Source of the DNA: Aequorivita echinoideorum | GTDB taxonomy: Bacteria > Bacteroidota > Bacteroidia > Flavobacteriales > Flavobacteriaceae | Direction: 5' to 3' | Assembly: GCF_018476645.1 (NCBI RefSeq) | Contig: NZ_JAHCTB010000001.1 | Span: 711,201-775,200 of the forward strand | Length of the DNA: 64,000 nt | Part shown: positions 34,586-42,241 of the stretch, piece after piece | How the letters are laid out: each line of letters opens with the position of its first letter | How positions within the stretch are numbered: the first letter of the stretch is position 1 | Program-made: the position numbers and the translations under genes | The notes under the pieces: model-generated | The model's input: only the letters and a program-made list of their open reading frames with translations | Told to the model about the DNA's origin: nothing | Database searches by the model: none

Positions 34586-35147
34586 TTGGGGTGGACTCTG
34601 TTTTTTTTCTAAGTTGCTCTAGGCAACGATATTTTGCATTTTTTGCGGAAGCTTCATCTATTGAAAGAATTTCGGCAATAATTTTAAAGGATTTCTTTTC
34701 AAAATAAAATAGTTTTAAAATCAATTGGCATTTTTCACCCAAATGCGAAATGGCTTCAAGAATTTTTTCAATTTGTTTATTTTTGATTCGGATCTCTTCG
34801 GTTTCCGGCTCATAGAATTCAATTTCCCTATTGATGAACGTCTTGTTTTTATAGGCCGCCGAACGTAAATGGTCCAGCCATTTGTTTTTGGCAATCTGAA
34901 AAAGATAGCCATTTATCGCTGTTGGACTTTCCGCGGTAAATTTGTTTGCCTTTACATTTTTCCACATCGCCACAAACGCCTCTTGGTAAATGTCCTTTGC
35001 CTCGGCAATACTTCCGTTATTTTTGAGGATATAGGTTTTTACTTTTGAAAAATTGGTTGTGTACACTTTTTTAAGTGTAGCGCTGTCATTCTGTATAATT
35101 AGCGCAACAATTTGGTTTGATTGGTCTTGTGTTCGGGAAATTTTCAA
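34572..35147 (-). CDS. ECF-type RNA polymerase sigma factor
   Basis: 191 residues with sigma region 2 (EAKDIYQEAFVAMWKNVKAN; AINGYLFQIAKNKWLDHLRS) and region 4 (EKCQLILKLFYFEKKSFKII; DEASAKNAKYRCLEQLRKKT), no region 1 or 3, the layout of extracytoplasmic-function sigma factors. It directs RNA polymerase to a small regulon, usually in response to envelope or stress signals. It is translationally coupled to the downstream membrane-anchored TPR protein, its likely regulator. The targets are not visible here; the next minus-strand gene upstream, rseP, encodes the protease that commonly releases such sigma factors, but it is separated by a terminator. Confidence 0.92.
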   Translation of the reverse strand: MKISRTQDQSNQIVALIIQNDSATLKKVYTTNFSKVKTYILKNNGSIAEAKDIYQEAFVAMWKNVKANKFTAESPTAINGYLFQIAKNKWLDHLRSAAYKNKTFINREIEFYEPETEEIRIKNKQIEKILEAISHLGEKCQLILKLFYFEKKSFKIIAEILSIDEASAKNAKYRCLEQLRKKTESTPNGNR

Positions 35148-35290
35148 TTCCTGTGAAATTTTTTAAACAGAACAGAAAGATACAATTTATCCCGTGTGCA
35201 TTCCAAAAATTTAATAGTACCAATATTTTTTTCTAATAAATTTTCAATCCTCTAAAATAGAATCGAAAATAGGAATGAAATGTCATCAAT

Positions 35291-35322
35291 AAAAAAACCC
35301 CGGAATATTCCGGGGCTTTTTT
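35291..35322 (-). terminator. Terminator after rseP
   Basis: CCCCGGAA-TA-TTCCGGGG (35298-35315) flanked by an A-run and a T-run, 18 bases beyond the rseP stop on the minus strand. The palindrome is perfect, so it may also work in the other direction. Confidence 0.85.
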
Positions 35323-35339
35323 ATAATACAAAGAAATTT

Positions 35340-36659
35340 TTATCCGAATAACCAACGGTAAATATCATTTCCGTTTGCGAACAAAACAAGGGCAATCAAT
35401 ATGAAGAAACCTACCATTTGCGCATATTCCATAAATTTATCGTTCGGTTTTCTGCCAGTCACTATTTCATACAGCAGAAACATAACGTGCCCGCCATCCA
35501 GCGCTGGGATGGGAAGAATGTTCATAAAGGCCAAAATGATTGAAATGAGTGCAGTGGTTTCCCAAAAACGGCCCCAGTCCCAAGCATCGGGGAACAAATT
35601 GCCAATGGCGCCAAAACCGCCAACCTGGGTTGCGCCTTTTTTCGTGAAAACATATTTAAACTGTTTAACATAGTCCACCAAAATATTGGTCCCGTACCCT
35701 ATGCCACCGGCAATGCTTTCACCCAACGAATATTCTACTTTTGTCTCGCCCAATTTCAATTCCTTCCCGAAGGACATAAAACCAAATTTCCCTTCTTCAT
35801 TTGGCTTCACCTGAATGGTTTCCAATTGATTATTTCTAGAGACTACAAAAGTGTTTTCAGCATCCTTATTTACATAGGTGTCAATTTGGTTATAGTGGTC
35901 TATTGGTTGGCCGTTTACCTCCACTATTTTGTCGCCCACCTTAAATCCTGCCTTTGCGGCCGGATAATCGGGGAAGAGGGTGTCCATTACCGCCAATCTC
36001 ATAGGCTCAAAAGGGCGCAACACATCGTTTTTGAACATTTGGGTTCCGGCATCTTCAGGCACAGCAATAGTTTCGGTACTTCCATCAGCATGCCGTACTT
36101 CAATATTTTCAACATCCCTTAAAAAAAGATATTTGTTTACATCCATCACATTGGTGAGTTCTTCACCATTCACCTTTAAAACATGGTCGCCATCTTGAAA
36201 ACCATATTTCTTGAATTGTTCAGCCACCGCAAAACCTTTTGGAAGGTCATCATTCGTTGTTATATCGCGGCCGTAGAAATATAAAATTCCCATATAAATA
36301 ACAAATCCCACGATAATATTTACCGTAACACCGCCAAGCATAATTATCAATCGTTGCCAAGCTGGTTTGCTGCGGAATTCCCACGGCTGTGGCGGTTGGG
36401 CCATTTGCTCCTTGTCCATGCTCTCGTCAATCATCCCAGAAATTTTCACATAACCACCAAGCGGCAACCAACCTATACCATAAACGGTTTCGCCTATTTT
36501 CTTTTTGAAAAGTGAAAATTTGACATCAAAAAAAAGATAGAATTTCTCGACCCGGGTCTTAAAAAGTTTTGCGGGAATAAAATGCCCCAACTCGTGAAGG
36601 ACAATTAATATGGACAAGCTTAAAATAAGCTGAATAGCTTTAACAGCGAATGGACTCAT
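35340..36659 (-). CDS. rseP: RIP metalloprotease RseP (site-2 protease family M50)
   Basis: 439 residues. An intramembrane zinc protease: active site HELGHF in transmembrane segment 1 (IVLHELGHFIPAKLF), two PDZ domains in the periplasmic loop (QFKKYGFQDGDHVLKVNGEE; AAKAGFKVGDKIVEVNGQPI), and the second active-site motif in the C-terminal helix (NILPIPALDGGHVMFLLYEI, with LDG). RseP cleaves membrane-bound anti-sigma factors and leftover signal peptides. Full length and intact. The ECF sigma/anti-sigma-like pair lies just downstream on the same strand, but with a terminator between. Confidence 0.96.
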   Translation of the reverse strand: MSPFAVKAIQLILSLSILIVLHELGHFIPAKLFKTRVEKFYLFFDVKFSLFKKKIGETVYGIGWLPLGGYVKISGMIDESMDKEQMAQPPQPWEFRSKPAWQRLIIMLGGVTVNIIVGFVIYMGILYFYGRDITTNDDLPKGFAVAEQFKKYGFQDGDHVLKVNGEELTNVMDVNKYLFLRDVENIEVRHADGSTETIAVPEDAGTQMFKNDVLRPFEPMRLAVMDTLFPDYPAAKAGFKVGDKIVEVNGQPIDHYNQIDTYVNKDAENTFVVSRNNQLETIQVKPNEEGKFGFMSFGKELKLGETKVEYSLGESIAGGIGYGTNILVDYVKQFKYVFTKKGATQVGGFGAIGNLFPDAWDWGRFWETTALISIILAFMNILPIPALDGGHVMFLLYEIVTGRKPNDKFMEYAQMVGFFILIALVLFANGNDIYRWLFG

Positions 36660-36872
36660 AGGTATCTAAATATATTCTTTATAAAATATCAGACTCAATT
36701 GTAAGCAATACGTTACCAAAAACGAGTCCATAAAAACGTACGCTTCAATCATTTTCTGAAGCCGTAAAAATGAAGGCACAAAAGTAATCTTTTACAACGT
36801 GCAAAAAAAATAAGCCAAAGCGTTTACTCGGTATTTTATGATTCAGAAATTTAATGTGAAAAAATTAGGGCG

Positions 36873-36880
36873 TATTTTTG
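36873..36880 (+). promoter_or_regulatory. -7 element TATTTTTG upstream of the SCO gene
   Basis: Exact TAnnTTTG, 36 bases before the ATG at 36917. A matching -33 is not clear. Confidence 0.45.
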
Positions 36881-36916
36881 CCAAAATATATAGCTTCATC
36901 GCCTAAATAGTTGAAA

Positions 36917-37582
36917 ATGCTCACGTTTTTCAGAAAATATAAATTCTTCGGAATTGTCCTTCTCATTCTTTCCGTTATTATTATTTCCATCATCTACTCC
37001 ATAATGAAACCGAAGCCGGTGTTAAAAATCTTCCAGCCGGCCGATGTTGCCACGGAACTTGTTGATACCACCATTCAATACGTAAAAAAATACCACACCA
37101 TTGCCGATTTTTCGCTTACAAACCAAAATGGTAAAACCATTACCCAAAAGGATTATGAGGGAAAGATTTATGTGGCGGACTTTTTCTTCACAACCTGCCA
37201 GAGTATTTGCCCAATTATGACAGATCACATGGCTAAAATTCAGCAAAAAATAGAAAATGATGATGAGGTGCTGCTGCTCTCACATACCGTAACACCAGAA
37301 ATTGATACCGTGGCGCAATTAAAAAGGTACGCGCTGGAAAAAGGGGTGAACGATAAAAAATGGAATTTGGTGACCGGCGATAAAAAGGAAATTTACAATT
37401 TGGCACGAAAATCATACTTGGTCGCCAAAGACGCACAATACAATCCATACGATTTAATACATACCGAAAATTTTGTGCTCGTAGATAAGAAAAAACGAAT
37501 ACGCGGATTTTACGACGGCACAAACCCAGAGGAAATTGAAAAACTATTGGAGGATTTAAAAATTCTAAAGCGGGAGGATTGA
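36917..37582 (+). CDS. SCO1/SenC family copper-chaperone-like thioredoxin-fold protein
   Basis: About 221 residues from the ATG at 36917 (a TTG at 36911 adds two). An N-terminal membrane anchor (FFGIVLLILSVIIISIIYSI) is followed by a thioredoxin-fold SCO domain (ADFSLTNQNGKTITQKDYEG; VADFFFTTCQSICPIMTDHM). The copper/redox residues are the Cys pair in CQSIC and the histidine in YDLIHTENFVLVD. SCO proteins help assemble the Cu-A centre of cytochrome c oxidase or defend against thiol stress. It is directly followed by the iron-uptake genes feoAB; a joint role in metal supply is plausible but they have their own -7 box. Confidence 0.93.
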   Translation: MLTFFRKYKFFGIVLLILSVIIISIIYSIMKPKPVLKIFQPADVATELVDTTIQYVKKYHTIADFSLTNQNGKTITQKDYEGKIYVADFFFTTCQSICPIMTDHMAKIQQKIENDDEVLLLSHTVTPEIDTVAQLKRYALEKGVNDKKWNLVTGDKKEIYNLARKSYLVAKDAQYNPYDLIHTENFVLVDKKKRIRGFYDGTNPEEIEKLLEDLKILKRED

Positions 37583-37637
37583 TTCCAGTAATCCTCAAAA
37601 AAACTGCCTTGCCTTTTTCTACGTCCTTTTTTTCAGT

Positions 37638-37645
37638 TACTTTTG
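37638..37645 (+). promoter_or_regulatory. -7 element TACTTTTG of the feo operon
   Basis: Exact TAnnTTTG, 35 bases before the feoA ATG. The nearest TTG (37608-37610) is 27 bases upstream, longer than usual. Confidence 0.4.
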
Positions 37646-37679
37646 CTTGTTTAAAATCAATCTAAATAATTTCCTCAGA

Positions 37680-37904
37680 ATGCTTACCATTGCGTCCCTC
37701 AAAAAAGGCCAGCGCGCCATCATCAAGGAATTTTCCGTGGATGTAGTGCCCTTAAAACTTTTGGAAATGGGCTGTCTTCCCGGAAACGAAGTCCATTTGG
37801 TCCAGACCGCGCCTTTTCAGGATCCACTGTATCTAAACATCAATGGGAGCCACCTCGCCATACGCCGGGAAACCGCGAGTAAGATTGAAATTGAATTGAT
37901 TTAA
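37680..37904 (+). CDS. feoA: Ferrous iron transport protein FeoA
   Basis: 74 residues from the ATG at 37680. A small SH3-like beta-barrel: LTIASLKKGQRAIIKEFSVD, then LLEMGCLPGNEVHLVQTAPF, typical of FeoA, which assists the FeoB ferrous-iron channel in the cytoplasm. A longer upstream frame to 37647 runs across the promoter and is rejected. It ends 4 bases before feoB. Confidence 0.92.
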   Translation: MLTIASLKKGQRAIIKEFSVDVVPLKLLEMGCLPGNEVHLVQTAPFQDPLYLNINGSHLAIRRETASKIEIELI

Positions 37905-37908
37905 CAGA

Positions 37909-40008
37909 ATGGCAAAACAAATAAATGTTGCCCTTATTGGAAACCCAAATACAGGAAAAACCTCGGTATTCAACAGGCTCACGGGGCTTAACCAAAAAGT
38001 GGGCAATTATCCTGGAATTACCGTTGAAAAAAAACAGGGAATCTATAAATACGGCCGCGGCAGAAAAGTACATATCCTCGATCTGCCCGGAACATACAGC
38101 CTCAACGCCTCTTCGGTTGATGAAAATGTGGTTATTGAATTATTACTGAATAAAAACGATAAAGATTTTCCCGATGTTGCCGTGGTAGTGGCAGATGTTG
38201 AAAATCTAAAACGAAATTTATTACTATTTACCCAAATTAAAGATTTGGGAATACCCACCATCCTCGCCATAAACATGGCAGATAGAATGAAGCGAAAAGC
38301 CATAACGCTTGATGTTCAGTTGCTTGAGGAAAAGCTGAAAACCAAAATTGCACTAATTAGCTCCCGCAAGAATGAAGGTTTTGACAACCTGAAGGATTTG
38401 ATTGAAAACTATGCTACTCTTTCAACCAAGCCAAGTTTGAACGCTTCGCGGATTGCGCCCGAATATTTTGATAGATTGCGCAAAGCCTTTCCGCAGCAAG
38501 ATCTTTACAAACTTTGGCTCGTTATTACACAAGATGTAAACTTCGGAAAGCTTGATAGGCAGGAATTTAAAGGTATCGCTTCATTTAAAACGGAATCCGT
38601 CAGTAATCTGAAAAGGCTTCAACAAAAGGAAACCGTAGCGCGATACCAATTCATAAACGAGACTTTAAAGGAAACACTTCATATTGACGTAGAAAATGCC
38701 AAGGATCTACGGAGTCGTCTGGATCGTGTATTGACCCATAAAATCTGGGGCTATGTAATTTTCTTCGGAATTCTACTGCTCATTTTTCAAGCTATTTTCG
38801 ATTGGAGCAGCTACCCAATGGATTTTATAGACACCACGTTCGCTTCTTTAAGCGAATGGACTAAAACTACGCTTCCGCCGGGAGATTTTACAGATTTAAT
38901 TGCGGAGGGAATTATTCCCGGCCTCGGTGGAATCGTTATTTTCATTCCCCAGATTGCATTTCTGTTTCTGTTTATTTCCATTCTCGAGGAAACGGGATAT
39001 ATGAGCCGCGTAGTTTTTTTGATGGACAGGATTATGCGGCGTTTTGGGTTAAGCGGAAAAAGTGTCGTTCCATTAGTGGCGGGCACTGCCTGCGCCATTC
39101 CAGCAATTATGGCAACCCGTAATATTGAAAATTGGAAAGAAAGGTTGATCACCATTTTGGTTACGCCCTTCACAACCTGTTCTGCACGGTTACCTGTTTA
39201 CCTCATAATAATTGCATTGGTAATCCCAGACGATCGCGTACTGGGAATCTTCAGCTTGCAAGGGCTTACGCTCATGTTTATGTACTTGCTCGGCTTCGGT
39301 GCGGCTATATTTTCAGCGTATATTTTGGACAAAGTTTTAAAGATTCGCTCCCGTAGTTTTTTTGTGGTCGAAATGCCCAATTATAAAATTCCGTTGCCCA
39401 AAAACGTACTCATTACCGTAGTTGAAAAAACCAAAGCTTTTGTGCTAGGCGCGGGAAAAATAATTCTTGCCATTTCCATAATTCTCTGGGTATTGGCATC
39501 ATACGGCCCGGGAAGTTTCAATGACGCGGAAAGTATCGTGCGCCAACAATTTGCTTCCGAAAATTTAAATGAAGAAGAAATTGCGATGCACGTGGATTCC
39601 TATAAACTCGAAAATTCATATATAGGAAAAATTGGCCACGCTATTGAGCCCGCGGTACGGCCTTTGGGGTACGATTGGAAAATTGGTATTGCCATTGTAA
39701 GCTCTTTCGCCGCGCGCGAAGTATTTGTAGGTACCCTCGCAACTATTTACAGCGTGGGCAGCGAAGAGGAGGAGACCATAAAAAACCGAATGGCGGCCGA
39801 GGTCAATCCCGTTTTGGGTACGCCACTTTTTAATTTTGCCAGCGGCGTTTCACTATTGTTGTTTTATGCCTTTGCGATGCAGTGTATGAGCACACTCGCC
39901 ATCGTAAAACGTGAAACCAATAGCTGGAAATGGCCTATGTGGCAATTGGTGGTAATGAGCGCAATTGCTTATGTTGTGGCGCTTGCGGCATTTCAATTTT
40001 TGAAGTAA
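37909..40008 (+). CDS. feoB: Ferrous iron transporter FeoB
   Basis: 699 residues. An N-terminal G-domain: G1 IGNPNTGKTSVFNRL (residues about 9-23), G2/T in NYPGITVEKK, G3 LDLPGTYSLNA, G4 LAINMADRMK. It is followed by a helical GDI-like domain and a C-terminal membrane domain with about eight spans. The Gate motifs are visible (GIVIFIPQIAFLFLFISILE; VPLVAGTACAIPAIMATRNI; TTCSARLPVYLIIIALVIPD). FeoB imports Fe2+ across the inner membrane. Operon: feoA-feoB-small Cys protein. A DtxR-type regulator lies downstream on the other strand. Confidence 0.97.
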   Translation: MAKQINVALIGNPNTGKTSVFNRLTGLNQKVGNYPGITVEKKQGIYKYGRGRKVHILDLPGTYSLNASSVDENVVIELLLNKNDKDFPDVAVVVADVENLKRNLLLFTQIKDLGIPTILAINMADRMKRKAITLDVQLLEEKLKTKIALISSRKNEGFDNLKDLIENYATLSTKPSLNASRIAPEYFDRLRKAFPQQDLYKLWLVITQDVNFGKLDRQEFKGIASFKTESVSNLKRLQQKETVARYQFINETLKETLHIDVENAKDLRSRLDRVLTHKIWGYVIFFGILLLIFQAIFDWSSYPMDFIDTTFASLSEWTKTTLPPGDFTDLIAEGIIPGLGGIVIFIPQIAFLFLFISILEETGYMSRVVFLMDRIMRRFGLSGKSVVPLVAGTACAIPAIMATRNIENWKERLITILVTPFTTCSARLPVYLIIIALVIPDDRVLGIFSLQGLTLMFMYLLGFGAAIFSAYILDKVLKIRSRSFFVVEMPNYKIPLPKNVLITVVEKTKAFVLGAGKIILAISIILWVLASYGPGSFNDAESIVRQQFASENLNEEEIAMHVDSYKLENSYIGKIGHAIEPAVRPLGYDWKIGIAIVSSFAAREVFVGTLATIYSVGSEEEETIKNRMAAEVNPVLGTPLFNFASGVSLLLFYAFAMQCMSTLAIVKRETNSWKWPMWQLVVMSAIAYVVALAAFQFLK

Positions 40009-40026
40009 AATAACTATCTTAGTACT

Positions 40027-40185
40027 ATGCAGACCCTTTTAGTCTTAATCACATTTATTATTGCCGCAGGCTTTTTGCTTAAAAAATTTATATGGAATCC
40101 CATTTTTGAAGGACGCCAAAATGCGAGCAGTACCTTAGACGGCGGAAAAACCAAATGTGGGAAAAAAGACTGCGGTTGCCATTAA
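40027..40185 (+). CDS. FeoB-associated Cys-rich small membrane protein
   Basis: 52 residues, starting 18 bases after feoB: a single membrane helix (MQTLLVLITFIIAAGFLLKK), then a C-terminal Cys-rich tail ending TKCGKKDCGCH. This matches the FeoB-associated Cys-rich family (Pfam FeoB_associated) found at the end of many Bacteroidota and Firmicute feo operons; it is thought to assist FeoB, maybe by iron sensing. Too short for ordinary ORF calling. It overlaps the convergent lipoprotein gene by 4 bases. Confidence 0.85.
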   Translation: MQTLLVLITFIIAAGFLLKKFIWNPIFEGRQNASSTLDGGKTKCGKKDCGCH

Positions 40186-40604
40186 TTTTCTGAAGCATCT
40201 TCCTTTGTAATTTCGAGCACGTAACCTGAGATTTCATTATTGCTGTCCTTTGGGTATGGTTTTAATTCTGAAGCTTGTAAAATATATTCACCTGTCTTTA
40301 GAACCATCTTCGTATCATTTTCACCTTCGCGGGTTTCCCCTAAAATGATTTTTTTCTCAACCGGTGCCTTTCCACTTTCAGCAATGGTTACTGAAACTTT
40401 TGCTCGTCCCGCCCACACGCACTGTACATTGGTTGGACAGCGGGAATCCTCAGTTACTTCATTGAAAGTGATACTTGTACCATCCATAGTAACAGTCTGC
40501 TTCAGCGAAAGCTCTAGTGGAAATTTAATGGTTTCCGCCATTTTCTTTTGCCCCGAAGAGCAACTTGCTAGAACCAAAATCGAAAGAATAAGTATATATT
40601 TCAT
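40182..40604 (-). CDS. Small lipoprotein of unknown function
   Basis: 140 residues with a lipoprotein signal (MKYILILSILVLASC; Cys at 15). The mature domain is small and beta-rich, with one Cys pair in DSRCPTNVQCVWAGRAKVSV, a motif frequent in small exported Bacteroidota proteins. Role unknown. It converges on the feo operon, with its stop inside the small Cys-rich gene. Confidence 0.8.
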   Translation of the reverse strand: MKYILILSILVLASCSSGQKKMAETIKFPLELSLKQTVTMDGTSITFNEVTEDSRCPTNVQCVWAGRAKVSVTIAESGKAPVEKKIILGETREGENDTKMVLKTGEYILQASELKPYPKDSNNEISGYVLEITKEDASEN

Positions 40605-40664
40605 TATAAATTTTTTTCGGAATAAATAAAGATACTTAAAATAGTTTTGCGGAAGCGATAGCGG

Positions 40665-41486
40665 TTATCCCAGGCCTACGTCCAGAAACATCATAAACAT
40701 AAATCCTCCAATAAATCCTACCGTGGCGATGTCAGTATTGTTACCGCGTTGGCTTTCAGGCACTACTTCCTCCACCACAACAAAAATCATAGCTCCCGCG
40801 GCGAAGCATAGCGCGTAGGGCAAAATTGGCTGAAATGTCATAACCGCCCAAGCGCCCAAAACCGCGGCAATTGGCTCTACGGCTGCAGACAAATGCCCAA
40901 AGTTAAAGGATTTCCATCGGCTCATTCCCTGCCCACGCAACGGCATTGCAACGGCAAAGCCTTCGGGAAAATTTTGAAGTCCAATCCCAATGGCAAGCGC
41001 AACGGCACCGGCAATGCTCGCGCCCTCAAAACCCATTGCCGCTCCTCCAAACAATACTCCAATGGCCAATCCCTCGGGAATGTTGTGCATTGTTATGGCC
41101 AAAGTCAAAAGCACAGAGCGATGCCACGGGGTTTTTATGCCTTCGGCTTCGCTTTTCCTGAAATTGATATGCAAATGCGGTAAAATTTTATCGAGTATAA
41201 ATATAAAGAGTGCTCCCAGTCCAAAGCCTACAATAGCGGGAACGGTTTTTGAAAATCCTTCACCGGGGCTCATTTCTATTCCTGGGGCCAAAAGCGACCA
41301 AAAACTTGCCGCCACCATCACCCCGCCCGTAAAACCGAGCATGCCGTCAAAAATCTTTCTGTTCATTTCCTTAAAGAAAAAAACAAGTGCTGCGCCCAAA
41401 CCAGTCACCGCCCAAGTAAAAAGTGTGGCATAAAATGCGGCCTTTACGGGGCCTATAGATTCAAAATAATTGATTATGCTATCCAT
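40665..41486 (-). CDS. ZIP family metal transporter (GufA-like)
   Basis: 273 residues with eight predicted membrane spans. The two metal-binding signatures of the GufA/ZIP branch are TMHNIPEGLAIGVLFGGAA and LQNFPEGFAVAMPLRGQGM, with an additional His-rich cytoplasmic loop (LPHLHINF). It moves zinc or related divalent cations (Zn, Mn, Fe) across the inner membrane; direction and preferred metal are not decided by sequence. It follows the DtxR-type regulator by one base, so the two form an operon controlled by metal availability. Confidence 0.92.
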   Translation of the reverse strand: MDSIINYFESIGPVKAAFYATLFTWAVTGLGAALVFFFKEMNRKIFDGMLGFTGGVMVAASFWSLLAPGIEMSPGEGFSKTVPAIVGFGLGALFIFILDKILPHLHINFRKSEAEGIKTPWHRSVLLTLAITMHNIPEGLAIGVLFGGAAMGFEGASIAGAVALAIGIGLQNFPEGFAVAMPLRGQGMSRWKSFNFGHLSAAVEPIAAVLGAWAVMTFQPILPYALCFAAGAMIFVVVEEVVPESQRGNNTDIATVGFIGGFMFMMFLDVGLG

Positions 41487-41487
41487 T

Positions 41488-42141
41488 TTATAAAGTTTGA
41501 ACGTACAGGTTTTCCGCTATTTTAATTGAAATGAAGAATTGCTCTTCACTTACCTGAATCACCATAGAGCCATCAAAAAATTCCTTGCCCAAAACCTTGA
41601 TTTTAGTTCCGATGCTGATTTTCTTTTTATCCAAATATTGAAGAAATTCCGGACTGCTTTCCTTTACTCCCACACAAATGCCGCTTTGATTTTTTTCTAT
41701 TTCTGAAAGCAATTTTTTCTCGGTGCGCTTCAATACTCCGTGCTTGTCTGGAATTGGGTCGCCGTGCGGATCAAAGTCTGGGCTTCCCAAAAATTTGTCC
41801 AAGCGCGAAATCAATTCTTCAGATTGAATGTGTTCCAACTGTTCCGCAATCTCGTGGACTTCATCCCAGTGAAAGTTTAATTTTTCGACCAAGAAAACCT
41901 CCCACAATCGATGCTTTCGTATTACTCCGGCGGCAATCTTTCGGCCAGATTCGGTTAATTGCGCACCTTTATAACGTTTGTAAACCAACATCTTCTTTTC
42001 AGCCAATTTCTGAACCATATCCGTAACCGAGGAAGGTTTGGTTTCCATGCTTTCAGCAATGGCATTGGTACTAACTTCTCCTTCAGTTTCCAATTCTAAA
42101 TGAAAAATGGCTTTTAAATAATTTTCTTCGGCAAGGGTCAT
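41488..42141 (-). CDS. DtxR/MntR-type metal-dependent transcriptional repressor
   Basis: About 217 residues from the ATG at 42141 (MTLAEENYLKAIFHLELETE). Residues 8-65 are the winged helix-turn-helix (AIAESMETKPSSVTDMVQKL) and 70-140 the metal-binding/dimer domain with His and Glu ligands (VIRKHRLWEVFLVEKL; HWDEVHEIAEQLEHIQS; DFDPHGDPIPDKHG). A C-terminal FeoA/SH3-like domain follows (KKISIGTKIKVLGKEF). It is a full three-domain repressor. Its operator candidate TTTAG-N6-CTAAA lies at 42192-42207, between it and the divergent TonB receptor, so it likely controls both transcription units. It overlaps nothing; ZIP follows by one base. Confidence 0.92.
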   Translation of the reverse strand: MTLAEENYLKAIFHLELETEGEVSTNAIAESMETKPSSVTDMVQKLAEKKMLVYKRYKGAQLTESGRKIAAGVIRKHRLWEVFLVEKLNFHWDEVHEIAEQLEHIQSEELISRLDKFLGSPDFDPHGDPIPDKHGVLKRTEKKLLSEIEKNQSGICVGVKESSPEFLQYLDKKKISIGTKIKVLGKEFFDGSMVIQVSEEQFFISIKIAENLYVQTL

Positions 42142-42159
42142 TTCAATTTTAAATTTATA

Positions 42160-42189
42160 CAAATATATATTTTTTTAAACTAAAACAAA
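42160..42189 (-). promoter_or_regulatory. Promoter of the dtxR-zip operon
   Basis: Minus strand TTTG (42189-42186), 18-base spacer, TATATTTG (42167-42160), an exact -7 match. The start of transcription would fall just before the ATG at 42141. Confidence 0.65.
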
Positions 42190-42191
42190 TA

Positions 42192-42207
42192 TTTAGCTTT
42201 GCCTAAA
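42192..42207. promoter_or_regulatory. Candidate DtxR-type operator overlapping the TonB receptor -7 box
   Basis: TTTAGCTTTGCCTAAA: the arms TTTAG and CTAAA are exact inverted repeats, spaced by 6, similar in form to DtxR/MntR/IdeR boxes (TTAGGCTAACCTAA type). The TAGCTTTG inside (42194-42201) is also an exact TAnnTTTG -7 box for the TonB receptor gene, so binding would block that promoter. It is 2 bases upstream of the -33 of the divergent dtxR promoter. Confidence 0.6.
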
Positions 42208-42241
42208 AGTATTATTACTCAAAACTAATTTCAGTTGCTCA

